Source of the DNA: Nonomuraea soli
GTDB lineage: Bacteria; Actinomycetota; Actinomycetes; Streptosporangiales; Streptosporangiaceae
Length of the DNA stretch: 64,000 nucleotides
Direction of reading: 5' to 3'
Assembly (NCBI RefSeq): GCF_013761175.1
Contig: NZ_JACDUR010000006.1
Span: forward strand, 866,427 to 930,426
Shown: one piece after another, positions 8,015 through 15,489 of the stretch
Position numbering within the stretch: the first letter of the stretch is position 1
Layout: every line of letters starts with the position of its first letter
Notes under the pieces: generated by a model
The model's input: only the letters and a program-made list of their open reading frames with translations
Databases searched by the model: none
What the model was told of the DNA's origin: nothing
Made by a program: the position numbers and the translations under genes

Positions 8015-8873
8015 TCACTGCTCTTGGAAATCGGACGGGGAGAGATCATCGACCTCTTGTTGATCTCCATCAGCCGCCAGAGTCAGCGAGAAGTCAGCAA
8101 ACACCTCCCGCACCCTGCCGAAACGCTCCCTCGTGGAGTGTGTAGAGGTTGAGCGTGGTCGTGATCTGCTCATGCCCGGGATCCGCGCGACGTCGTTCAC
8201 GGGCGTTCCGTCCGAGACCAACCAGGTGGCGTACGAGTGCCCAAGATCGTGGAAGCGTAGTCCTCCGGCCGACCTATCAGCCACCGCGCGAATCGCCTTG
8301 CTCTGGGTCCAGAACGGTCGAGTATGCTCCAGGCCGTCAGCGTTGAGCCACCAGCCGAGGAAACGCCGTCCGACTCGTAGACCGCACCGAGGAGACCGGC
8401 TGCCACGAGCGCAGGACGCCAGACCCTGGTACGGAAAGCGTACGGCGCACCGGCCCGCCTGCCGAGTTGGTGAAGATCTCGCCGAGGACGCTCGCGCTGT
8501 AGAGCTCCCGATGGGTGGGCAGCAGTCCGACCACGAAGCCGGGAAGTGGCACTTCACGCCGACCGGCTTTGGTCTTGGGATACGGCTTGCTCGTGATGTT
8601 ACCGGCGACCTCCACTGCTGTTCGTTCAACCCGCAGGGTTCCGGCTTCGAGGTCAACCGCCTCCCACCGCAAGCCCGTGCACTCTCCCCGGCGCAGGCCC
8701 GTGCCAGCCGCCAGGCCGACCAGCGCTCGGTGCCGGCCAGGGAGGGCGGCGGGGAGCTGTTCCCGAGCGATGATCCGATCGTCTCCGGCCGTGCGCCGAC
8801 GTGCCGGAAGCCGTACGCCCTCGCACGGGTTGGTGCCGATGATCCGGTCACGGACCGCCGCCAGGTTCGACAT
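8015..8873 (-). pseudogene. int: tyrosine integrase remnant with several frameshifts
   Basis: Pieces of one site-specific recombinase are spread over different minus-strand frames. One frame (8873 to about 8400) gives GTNPCEGVRLPARRR and the first catalytic arginine in AAGTGLRRGECTGLRW. The next piece, in the frame ending at 8015, has LNADGLEHTRPF, then GGLRFHDLGHSYATWLVSDG where the conserved HxLRH arginine is glycine. The tyrosine-bearing stretch TTTLNLYT occurs only in yet another frame around 8130-8180. The C-terminus FADFSLTLAADGD is typical of AICE integrases. The N-terminal core-binding region is missing, replaced by the Nudix fragment. It cannot encode an active recombinase. Confidence 0.85.
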
Positions 8874-8955
8874 CCGCCAGCGCCAACCGTACCCACCGAT
8901 TGTCGTAGATCGTCCGCTCCCCGTGGATCTTCCACGAAGGGAGATCGGCGGTCAT
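8848..8955 (-). pseudogene. truncated Nudix hydrolase (Pif-like), N-terminal fragment
   Basis: ATG 8955 starts a 35-residue frame containing SWKIHGERTIYDNRWVRLAL, the conserved N-terminus of Nudix proteins found in AICEs, and stops at 8848, well before any Nudix box. Its start overlaps the GntR stop (ATGA), the usual operon arrangement. The remainder has been deleted, with integrase sequence joined directly behind it, so one deletion probably removed the rest of this gene together with everything up to the middle of int. Confidence 0.7.
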
Positions 8956-9167
8956 GACCGGGGCTCGTTCACGAAGTAGCCGCGCCCGTGCTGAGCGGAG
9001 ATCCGCCCCGCATCGGCAAGCCGGTTGAGCACCAACCGCACGGTCGTGCGGCCCATACCGAACTCATCGAGCAGGGTCCGTTCCGAGGGCAGCTTGTCAC
9101 CGGGAGCGAACTTGCCCGAGGTGACCCACTCCCTGATCCGTGTTCTCAGCCTGCGCCATGATCTCAC
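8952..9167 (-). CDS. GntR family regulator (KorSA-like), short
   Basis: 71 residues from GTG 9167. It is a winged helix-turn-helix of the GntR type: IREWVTSGKFAPGDKLPSER, LLDEFGMGRTTVRLVLNRL and GRISAQHGRGYFVNEP. No ligand-binding domain follows, as in KorSA-type AICE repressors, which silence the element's own replication and transfer genes. The frame is intact and overlaps the Nudix start. The N-terminus may have lost a few residues, because a plausible upstream ATG lies in another frame. With its targets gone, its present role is unclear. Confidence 0.72.
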   Translation of the reverse strand: MRSWRRLRTRIREWVTSGKFAPGDKLPSERTLLDEFGMGRTTVRLVLNRLADAGRISAQHGRGYFVNEPRS

Positions 9168-9871
9168 CCATGCGCGGTAGGACCCTCCCTAACGGTGCGT
9201 ACCCGTCCATAAGCCTGTGCGGCGGCCCCACCGCGCGGCCCTGCCGCGCGAGCGTGCGGCCTTGGAGGCACTCGCGCGGTTACAGGAGCTCAGCATGCGG
9301 ACCAGGCAGCCAGTCATGACACCCGATGCCCGGCCCGGAGACGCTTCACGTTAGGGCATGCCTCCGGCGGGGACTCAGCTCCGGGATGAACGCGGCGGGC
9401 ACGAGCACAGTCCTGAGTGGCTGAGGTGGCCCGATTTTCCCCCCTGCCACGTCCAGCACCAGGGCCTCGTCCACGCCCTGCCCGGCGTCGGCACCGTCGT
9501 CAGCGACCACCACACCCGCCCCGCCGCGGAAAAGCACCACCTGCTCGCCACCGCACTCCACATCGCCGACACCGAGGGACTGGCCCGCCCTCACCATGCG
9601 CTGCGAAAAGATCGGGCGGGGGAGAGTGTGACGGAGATCACACAAGCAGAGAATCTGGAGCTCCGACCATGTATTTCGTTTTGATCTTGAGCTCTACCTG
9701 CGAACACGCCACTTGCGAACGGCGCTAAATACCCTGAAACCTTGGGTTTACCAGGTAAAACGCGGCCCAGGGAGTGGGCGTAGGCTCCGATGTACACAGA
9801 TCGCCCAAGGACATGGGTCGAGACCGCAAAGACCAACCCTTGTCCAGGGGCGATTAGGAATCCCCTACGTC
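9168..9871. other. non-coding remnant DNA inside the element
   Basis: About 700 bases with no gene I can support. Short frames on both strands overlap here (for example around 9358-9684), but none shows a known domain, a convincing ribosome site or clear codon bias. It probably holds eroded AICE sequence, plus the former operator region in front of the GntR gene. Confidence 0.5.
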
Positions 9872-10060
9872 ATGGAGGACTCTTTGCCGAGCCTACCCGC
9901 CCACGGTAGTCCAGTCATGCCCGCCCTGATACTTGCGGCGCTGGCGATGGGACTCGCCTTCATCGGCGTCACTGGTGCCGAGATCACGCAGATCATGAGT
10001 CACATCACGGCCTTGGTGGCGATGTATGTCGTGAAACAGGCCCCGAGTGTGGCCGCATAA
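9872..10060 (+). CDS. small hydrophobic membrane protein
   Basis: 62 residues from ATG 9872, with an AGGA about a dozen bases upstream. A short polar N-terminus is followed by two hydrophobic segments (MPALILAALAMGLAFIGVTG and IMSHITALVAMYVV). The longer upstream frame has no sensible composition. I do not recognise a family. Its position in the element suggests AICE cargo, but it could be a chance frame; ATG 9917 would give a 47-residue version. Confidence 0.4.
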   Translation: MEDSLPSLPAHGSPVMPALILAALAMGLAFIGVTGAEITQIMSHITALVAMYVVKQAPSVAA

Positions 10061-10196
10061 AGCGGGTTCCGCGTCAGCCGGGAGTCAGCGAACCGGCTGA
10101 TACGGGATGGTTTTGGACTCGATCAGAAGGCGAGTCGATAGAGACGGCAGCAGGAGTCGGCACCGGTTAACACCGCCTCGTATTGATCAGAAGCCG

Positions 10197-10241
10197 TCAC
10201 ACCGAAGAGGTCACTGGTTCGATCCCAGTATCGCCCACACA
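10197..10241 (+). other. attR: duplicated tRNA-Val 3' end
   Basis: This is an exact 45-base copy of 7909-7953 with no tRNA 5' half upstream. It is the right border of the integrated element and most likely the original chromosomal end of tRNA-Val, displaced when the element entered. Confidence 0.85.
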
Positions 10242-10244
10242 TCG

Positions 10245-10281
10245 AAGGCCCGTCAGGAAATGATCCCCTGGCGGGCCTTTT
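10245..10281 (+). terminator. hairpin terminator after attR
   Basis: AAGGCCCGTCAGG pairs with CCTGGCGGGCCTT (one G-T pair) around a nine-base loop, followed by T residues. It resembles the terminator at 7957 and is probably the ancestral terminator of tRNA-Val. Confidence 0.7.
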
Positions 10282-10586
10282 CGCTGCCCAGAACTCTGAT
10301 CCCTGGATCATTGGGCGGGCTGTCCCCGTCGAGCTCTCGAGGCGTCGAACCCCCCGGGAGTCACAGGACGTCAAACGAACGCGGCGCTTGCCCTGCGGAA
10401 ACGCTCGGGTGAGGTGTGCGTACAGCGGTTGAGCGTCGTACACCTCAGCGGATCTCCATCCCTCGCCCGCGGTGGCCGATCTTGTCAGGTGGCTCGGCCT
10501 CACCGTCCACGACGAACGAGACCCGCACGAGCTTCTGGCTGGTGGTCATCGACGGGCTTCCGATGTCGGTGAGCCCGGCCCTGAGG

Positions 10587-10811
10587 TCATCGCTCCTCGT
10601 CGTGCTCGCTTTCGCGACGCCGTGCCTGGTTGGGGCGGGCGACGCCGATGGCCCAGGCGACGACGAAGAGACCGAAGAGCACGCCGATCCCGTCGGAGGC
10701 GCGATCGGCTGGGTGCGTGTGCCGGTAGATGTCCGCGACCCGCAGGCCGATCCAGAGGGCTCCCACCAGAACCCACACGAACCAGGGGACGCGCTTGAGC
10801 CATTCCTGCAT
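10587..10811 (-). CDS. small membrane protein, two helices
   Basis: 74 residues from ATG 10811 (GAGAGG upstream). It has two predicted membrane helices, WFVWVLVGALWIGLRV and IGVLFGLFVVAWAIGVA, separated by a polar loop with several His and Asp, and a charged tail RRRESEHDEER. No family recognised. It follows the broken membrane-protein gene on the same strand and may once have been in an operon with it. The frame is intact and the composition convincing, unlike its upstream neighbour. Confidence 0.55.
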   Translation of the reverse strand: MQEWLKRVPWFVWVLVGALWIGLRVADIYRHTHPADRASDGIGVLFGLFVVAWAIGVARPNQARRRESEHDEER

Positions 10812-12712
10812 GACGGTGAGGACCTCTCGTCTGATGTCGTGGTCGGAGTCCCCATGGTGCGCCGTCCCTCTTGACAGATACTGAAAGCCGAGGCCGGGCA
10901 GCCGGGCCTCTCTCCAGGCGGCGTACCGGGAACCGCCACTCCACCCGGAAGGCGGAGACGGCATCCCAGGCGATCTCCGCGTCCACCACGAAGGCGTACC
11001 AGGCGCCGGCCAGGGCGTCGAAGCTGCCCGGCCACCTCGGGTCCTCCGCACAGCGGGCGATCGTCGGGCCGTCGAGCCGGTCGACGAGCTCCCTGAGGGT
11101 CTCGCAGAAGTAGGCGTAGGCGGCGAAGTCCCGCAGGAGCGGCGGGAGTGGCGCCCTGTCGAGCAGAGCGTCGACGATGGACGACGGTTCGTTCGGTACG
11201 GCCCGCGTTGCCGTACGAGATCTCGTAGGGCAGGGCGCGGCAGTCGCCTTCGGCCATGGTGTGGACGATGGAGGGTGCCTTGCGCATGAGTTCCTCGCCG
11301 ACCAGGTCCGCGGACAGCTCGCGCAGCATTGGATGTGACGGTTTGACCGCGGCGTCCTGCTCGGTCATGGACAGGTAGTCGACGAAGCTGGGATGGTCCG
11401 CATCGGGTGGGCCGCTGAGGTGAGGGCGTGGCCGAGGCGGACCAGCTGCCGGGCCGTACGCAGCAGATCGCAGGCCAGCCCGCCGGACAGCACGTGGCAC
11501 AGGGCGACGTACGGCTCGTCGAGGCCGATGATGCGCCGGTAGAGGAGGCGCCGGCTCTCGGTGTAGCCGAGGGTGCTCACACGCAGGATCTCGTCGAAGG
11601 AGCTGTCGAACGCGTCGCGCAGCGGGAGGCCGCGCCGTTCGAAGGCCATGAGGGCGTCGTCCGACACCGACACCGGGAAGTAGACGGGCGGAGTGCCGGC
11701 CTGCCCCTCCAGGCCGACCGGCAGTTTCACCGAGCCCGTCCAGGTCAGGCTGTGGGACTGCAGGAACCGCACCCTCGCCAGGTGGTTCGCTCTGGCCAAG
11801 GCCCGCGTCGCCTAGTCCGGCCGCCCCGTCACGGTGCTGGATGACTAACATGACCACGCCGAGACAACGCCACAGGCCGACCGCACCCGCCAGGGCGGCC
11901 GCCGGAAGAGGCCAGGGATCGGGCAGCAGGAACCACGCGCCCGCGCCGATCGCGCCATGAACGATCACCTTGGCGACCAGGTCGGAACCCAGCCCGCGAA
12001 CCGTCGAGATCAGCGCCAGCAGCCGTCCCTCGGCGTCCTCACCCACGGCCGAGGACGAGCGCGAGGGCGACGAGTAGTGACTGATCACGCTCTTCCGCTG
12101 CACCTCCTGAGTCGTGCGGGTCGGCACGTTGAAGACGCTGTCGTGCACCTCGTACAGGCCGGGGCTGTCGGTGACGAGGAACGCGTCGCCTAGCTGCCCC
12201 GCTCGTCTGCCGTTGACGACCTCGCGCACCTCTTCGATCAGTAGCCCCCGCCCGAGCGCCCTGATCAGTGAGCTGCTGGCCCGGTCCGGCTCGGGGTGGT
12301 ACCCGAAGGTCGGCTCGCCGCCCATCAGCCGTTGTCTCGAGTACCGGGTCGGTAACCAGATCAGCATGACCGTGAACGCGGCGGCCACCAGCAGGGCCAC
12401 ACCGGCCCACAACGCGATCCAGGCGCTCGTCCACCACAGTCCGTCCACGAGCCCTGCCACCACCGGCGGTCGGTCCCGCGCGTGAGTGCCTGATAGGCCT
12501 GGTACTCGGGCCCGGCCTGGAAGAGCACCCGCCGCGCGTCGGCCGTCAACTGGAGGCGGACCGTGCGGGTCGCCAGGCTGTACGTCTCCAGGGCCGACTA
12601 GGCCCAGGACATGGTCCAGCGCGGCCATGTACATCTCGAAGAGCAGGCGGTCGGTGTGCAGCGGGTTCGGCTGGTGACTCGCCCGCGCCTGGCACCGCGT
12701 CACGCCGTACAT
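10812..12712 (-). pseudogene. large membrane protein gene broken by several frameshifts
   Basis: The minus strand carries protein-like segments in alternating frames. They are: MYMAALDHVLGL near 12600; TRTVRLQLTADARRVLFQAG near 12500-12570; then a second frame with a helix WTSAWIALWAGVALLVAAA and a soluble stretch GDAFLVTDSPGLYEVHD, to about 11830; a third frame at 11365-11799 (VKLPVGLEGQAGTPPVYFPV, DSSFDEILRVSTLGYTESRR); the second frame again (FVDYLSMTEQDAAVKPSHPM); and another at about 11180-10870 (LRDFAAYAYFCETLRELVDR). One uninterrupted 755-codon frame spans the region but alternates sensible and arginine-rich nonsense stretches. At least four indels are needed to restore one gene of roughly 600 residues. 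No known family. Confidence 0.6.
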
Positions 12713-12829
12713 TTACACGCCTCGACCGCCGTGCGCCGGGCGCGCCGACAGGCCATGGATCTCCACCGGCGACGAGAGGCGGGTGGGCCGCGGCCACACG
12801 TCGCGGGCGGGCGGCCTGCCGGCGGCCGT

Positions 12830-13246
12830 TCAGCCCTTCCGCGGCTGGTTGAAGCGCAGCATGTTCCCCGCCGGGTCGCGGAAGGAGCAGTCGCGCACGC
12901 CGTACGGCTGGTCCATGGGCTCCTGCAGCACCTCGGCGCCCGAGGCCCGGACCCGCTCGAAGAGCGCGTCGCAGTCGTCGGTGCTGAAGATGACCCCGCG
13001 CAGCAGCCCCTTGGCCAGGAGCACGTTCACGGCCTCGCGGTCGGCGTCGGAGGCGTTGGGGTCGGCCAGCGGCGGCTCCAGGACGATGGCCACGTCGGGC
13101 TGGTCGGGGGCGCCGACCGACACCCAGCGCATGCCCTCGAACCCCACGTCGCTGCGTACCTCGAGCCCGAGGACGTCACGGTAGAACGCGATCGCCTTGT
13201 CGTGGTCGTCGACCGCGATGAAGCACTGCGAAAGGTTGATGCCCAT
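12830..13246 (-). CDS. VOC family (glyoxalase/bleomycin-resistance fold) protein
   Basis: 138 residues from ATG 13246, preceded by AAGGTG; GTG 13255 is the alternative. It is a single VOC domain with the two beta-alpha-beta-beta-beta halves: LSQCFIAVDDHDKAIAFYRD and VLGLEVR first, then GVIFSTDDCDALFERV, GAEVLQEPMDQPYG and the C-terminal RDPAGNMLRFNQP. The H/E metal positions of glyoxalase I are not clearly kept, so a binding or resistance role is as likely as catalysis. The gene follows an AraC-type gene by 37 bp on the same strand, a common pairing in actinomycetes. Confidence 0.87.
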   Translation of the reverse strand: MGINLSQCFIAVDDHDKAIAFYRDVLGLEVRSDVGFEGMRWVSVGAPDQPDVAIVLEPPLADPNASDADREAVNVLLAKGLLRGVIFSTDDCDALFERVRASGAEVLQEPMDQPYGVRDCSFRDPAGNMLRFNQPRKG

Positions 13247-13283
13247 ACGTGTCACCTTACGGTCAGGACGCCGGCGAGGTCCG

Positions 13284-13676
13284 TCACCTGCGCGTGGGCC
13301 GGGTGTGGATCTTGGCGACGCAGGCGGGGATGGCCGCGCCGTCCTCGTGGTCGCGCGCGCGGTAGGCGCTGGGGCTCTCGCCGACGAGCTCGGTGAAGCG
13401 GGTGCTGAAGGTGCCCAGGGAGGTGCAGCCGACCTCGAAGCAGACCTCCGTCACCGACAGGTCGCCGCGCCGCAGCAGCGCCTTGGCGCGCTCGATGCGC
13501 CGCGTCATGAGGTAGCTGTAGGGCGTCTCGCCGAAGGCGGCGCGGAAGCTGCGCGAGAAGTGGCCCGGCGACATGAGGGCGACACGCGCCAGCGCCGGAA
13601 CGTCGAGTGGCTTGAAGTACTCGCGATCCATCAGGTCACGCGCCCGGCGCAGCCGGACGAGGTCCTCCAGGTTCAC
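13284..13676 (-). CDS. AraC family regulator (DNA-binding domain only)
   Basis: 130 residues. It is essentially just the double helix-turn-helix of AraC proteins: FKPLDVPALARVALMSPGHF with SRSFRAAFGETPYSYL for the first, and LSVTEVCFEVGCTSLGTFST with RFTELVGESPSAYR for the second. There is no sensing domain. It probably activates the VOC gene directly downstream, and both are oriented away from tRNA-fMet. Confidence 0.9.
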   Translation of the reverse strand: MNLEDLVRLRRARDLMDREYFKPLDVPALARVALMSPGHFSRSFRAAFGETPYSYLMTRRIERAKALLRRGDLSVTEVCFEVGCTSLGTFSTRFTELVGESPSAYRARDHEDGAAIPACVAKIHTRPTRR

Positions 13677-13753
13677 CTCACCAGCATCTCACAGCGCCAC
13701 GGACGGAAAACGTGCGCGGGCACTCGGAAAGCACGATAGAGTTGTACCAACGA

Positions 13754-13827
13754 CGCGGGGTGGAGCAGCTCGGTAGCTCGGTGGGCTCATAACCCACAGG
13801 TCGCAGGTTCAAATCCTGTCCCCGCTA
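13754..13827 (+). tRNA. initiator tRNA-fMet (CAT)
   Basis: 74 bases fold as a cloverleaf with anticodon CAT in loop CTCATAA. Initiator features are present: an unpaired first position (C1 opposite T72 in CGCGGGG/CCCCGCT) and three consecutive G-C pairs at the base of the anticodon stem (GTGGG/CCCAC). CCA is not encoded. Confidence 0.95.
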
Positions 13828-13836
13828 CGAAAGGCG

Positions 13837-13866
13837 AGGCCCCGGTCCGGAAACGGACCGGGGCCT
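13837..13866 (+). terminator. strong hairpin terminator after tRNA-fMet
   Basis: AGGCCCCGGTCCG pairs perfectly with CGGACCGGGGCCT around a GAAA tetraloop, 10 bases past the tRNA end. Only a short T run follows, as is common in GC-rich actinomycetes. Confidence 0.85.
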
Positions 13867-13894
13867 TCGTCGTTCCCCCGGAGGTGGAGCGCTG

Positions 13895-14494
13895 ATGATC
13901 GAGCTGCTCGGAGACCGCCCCGCCGTTCGCTCCCTTCGCGCCGAACTACTCGCCCGCTGGTCGGAGCCGCACCGCCGCTACCACACCAGAAATCACCTCG
14001 ACCAGGTCCTGGACGCCCTCGACCGGCTCACCGCCGCCGACGGCGTGGCCGTACGGCTGGCCGCCTGGTTCCACGACGCCGTCTACGACGGCAGGCCGGG
14101 CTCCGACGAGGAGCGCAGCGCCCAGCTCGCCCAGCAGCGCCTGCCGTCATGCGGCGTTCCGGCCTCGACCGTCGCCGAGGTGGCCAGGCTGGTGCGGCTG
14201 ACCGCCACCCACGACCCTGCCGGCGACGACCTCGACGGCCAGGTGCTGTGTGACGCCGACCTGGCCATCCTGGCCAGTGACGAGCCGAGGTACGCCGTCT
14301 ACGCGAGCGAGATCCGCCAGGAGTACCGCCACGTCCCCGACGACCTGTTCAGGGCCGGTCGTGCCCAGGTGCTCGGCCGCTTGCTGTCGGCGCCGCGGCT
14401 GTTCCGCACCGATGAGGCGCACGCGCGGTGGGAGCAGCCGGCCAGGGCGAACATGGAGCGCGAGCTAGCGGCGCTTGCGGCGCCGCAGGCCTGA
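13895..14494 (+). CDS. HD-domain metal-dependent phosphohydrolase
   Basis: 199 residues, GGAGGTGG ribosome site just upstream. It resembles the predicted HD-superfamily hydrolases of about 200 residues: RYHTRNHLDQVLDAL with the first histidine, AAWFHDAVYDG with the HD doublet, and a later LCDADLAILASD aspartate. It would hydrolyse a phosphoester, probably nucleotide-derived, but the substrate is unknown. It is the first gene after the tRNA-fMet terminator, and its last 30 bp overlap the end of the convergent DUF4031 gene. Confidence 0.8.
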   Translation: MIELLGDRPAVRSLRAELLARWSEPHRRYHTRNHLDQVLDALDRLTAADGVAVRLAAWFHDAVYDGRPGSDEERSAQLAQQRLPSCGVPASTVAEVARLVRLTATHDPAGDDLDGQVLCDADLAILASDEPRYAVYASEIRQEYRHVPDDLFRAGRAQVLGRLLSAPRLFRTDEAHARWEQPARANMERELAALAAPQA

Positions 14495-14728
14495 GGCGAT
14501 CAGCCTCTTCAGCAGTTCCTGGGAGCTGACCGGTTCGGCTCCGAGTTCGACGGCGCGGGCGTGCACGGTCGACGGCACGTCGTAGTGATCGCGATCGAAG
14601 GCACGCTCCGGCACTCCCAGCCGGATCGCGAAGTCGTGCAGCTCGTCGAGGGACGCGTCGCTGACGAGATGCGACCACATCATCCCGCGCGGCCCGGGCC
14701 AGATCGGGGGGTCGATCAGAACACTCAC
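14465..14728 (-). CDS. DUF4031 family protein
   Basis: 87 residues. MSVLIDPPIWPGPRGMMWSH at the N-terminus, then SDASLDELHDFAIRLGVP and FDRDHYDVP, identify DUF4031, a small actinobacterial and proteobacterial family without an assigned activity; it ends in a very basic LRRRKRR. It overlaps the convergent HD gene by 30 bp and lies 34 bp downstream of the HAD hydrolase on the same strand, so it may be cotranscribed with it. Confidence 0.8.
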   Translation of the reverse strand: MSVLIDPPIWPGPRGMMWSHLVSDASLDELHDFAIRLGVPERAFDRDHYDVPSTVHARAVELGAEPVSSQELLKRLIASGLRRRKRR

Positions 14729-14762
14729 GACAACCAGGCTACTGAGGGATCCCGTCTCCCGA

Positions 14763-15464
14763 TCACACAGGACGCGGGACCCGGCCCAGCACCGTGACCT
14801 CCGCCAGATCGGCGGCGTCCTCGACGGCGATGACGGTGCCGAAGCCGCCCTTGTGCGCCGCCTCGATGCCCGCCAGCGCGCGCTCGACGATCGCGGTACG
14901 CTCGGGCGGCAGGTCCAGCCGCCGCGCCACCTCCAGGTAGAGGGCGGGGTCGGGCTTGCCCGGCAGGTTCATCAGCGCCGCGTCGTGCCCGTCGACGATC
15001 AGGTCGAACAGGTGCGCCAGGCCCGCCCCCTGCACCAGCGTGCGGCCGTGCCGCGAGGCGGTGGCGGCGGCCGTACGGCATCCGCGGCGGCGCAGCTCGT
15101 GCAGCAGCGCGACGGCCTGCGGGAAGGCGGCCACGCCGTACTTGCCGACCTGCTCCAGGAAGAAGGCGTCCTTGGCGCCGGCCAGCCCGTGGACGCTCAC
15201 CTGGCCGGGCTCGTCGTCGGCCGAGCCGTCCGGTACCTCCAGGCCGCGTGAGGCCAGGAAGGCGCGCAGGCCGTCGAGCCTGGCGCGGCCGTCGACGTGG
15301 CGCAGGTAGTCGGAGCGGATGTCGAACGGCTCCTCGCCCCGCCCGCGCAGGAAGCCGTCGAGGACGTGTTTCCAGGCCGCCGCGTGCACGCGGGCGGTGT
15401 CCGTGGCGACGCCGTCGATGTCGAACACGACGGCGCCGATCGCGGTCAGATCGATGCTGCTCAC
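14763..15464 (-). CDS. HAD superfamily hydrolase, beta-phosphoglucomutase-like
   Basis: 233 residues from a GTG. Motif I is FDIDGVATDTARVHAAAWK, with a helical cap after it (RSDYLRHVDGRARLDGLRAF). Motif II is near TAAATASRHGRT and motif III GKPDPALYLEVARRL. It resembles the beta-phosphoglucomutase-like enzymes that accompany disaccharide phosphorylases, but no phosphorylase gene is near. In motif IV, where relatives have E-D before ALAG, this protein has E-R (IVERALAGIEA), so a metal ligand seems to be lost. It may be a changed or weakened enzyme. Confidence 0.82.
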   Translation of the reverse strand: MSSIDLTAIGAVVFDIDGVATDTARVHAAAWKHVLDGFLRGRGEEPFDIRSDYLRHVDGRARLDGLRAFLASRGLEVPDGSADDEPGQVSVHGLAGAKDAFFLEQVGKYGVAAFPQAVALLHELRRRGCRTAAATASRHGRTLVQGAGLAHLFDLIVDGHDAALMNLPGKPDPALYLEVARRLDLPPERTAIVERALAGIEAAHKGGFGTVIAVEDAADLAEVTVLGRVPRPV

Positions 15465-15489
15465 ACTCGTGAACTTACGCCGCCCGGCC

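Larger units (their letters stand above)
7954..10196. mobile_element. decayed actinomycete integrative conjugative element (AICE) in tRNA-Val
   Basis: The interval is bounded by 45-bp direct repeats of the tRNA-Val 3' end. It contains, on the minus strand, a frameshifted tyrosine integrase next to attL, a truncated Nudix gene and a KorSA-like GntR gene. This int / Nudix (Pif-like) / GntR set next to a tRNA is characteristic of AICEs such as pSAM2. Replication (repSA/prim-pol), excisionase and traSA-type FtsK transfer genes are missing, so the element cannot move by itself. Its size is 2,288 bp counted from core to core, against 9-30 kb for functional AICEs. Confidence 0.8.

Noticed and set aside
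9358..9684. 108-codon frame inside the element remnant
   Set aside because: No domain, no ribosome site, and competing frames on both strands; not supportable as a gene.
10123..10503. 126-residue minus-strand frame containing GRYWDRTSDLFGV
   Set aside because: This peptide is the reverse-strand translation of the duplicated tRNA-Val end, a well-known false protein in databases.
10445..10549. 34-codon frame beginning MTTSQKLVRVSFVVDGEAEP
   Set aside because: Reasonable composition, but too short, with no clear ribosome site or family; it may be another fragment of the broken gene.
10445..12712. One uninterrupted 755-codon minus-strand frame
   Set aside because: It alternates sensible and Arg/Pro/Gly-rich nonsense stretches, while the missing protein pieces lie in other frames; it stays open because of high GC, so the region was called a pseudogene.
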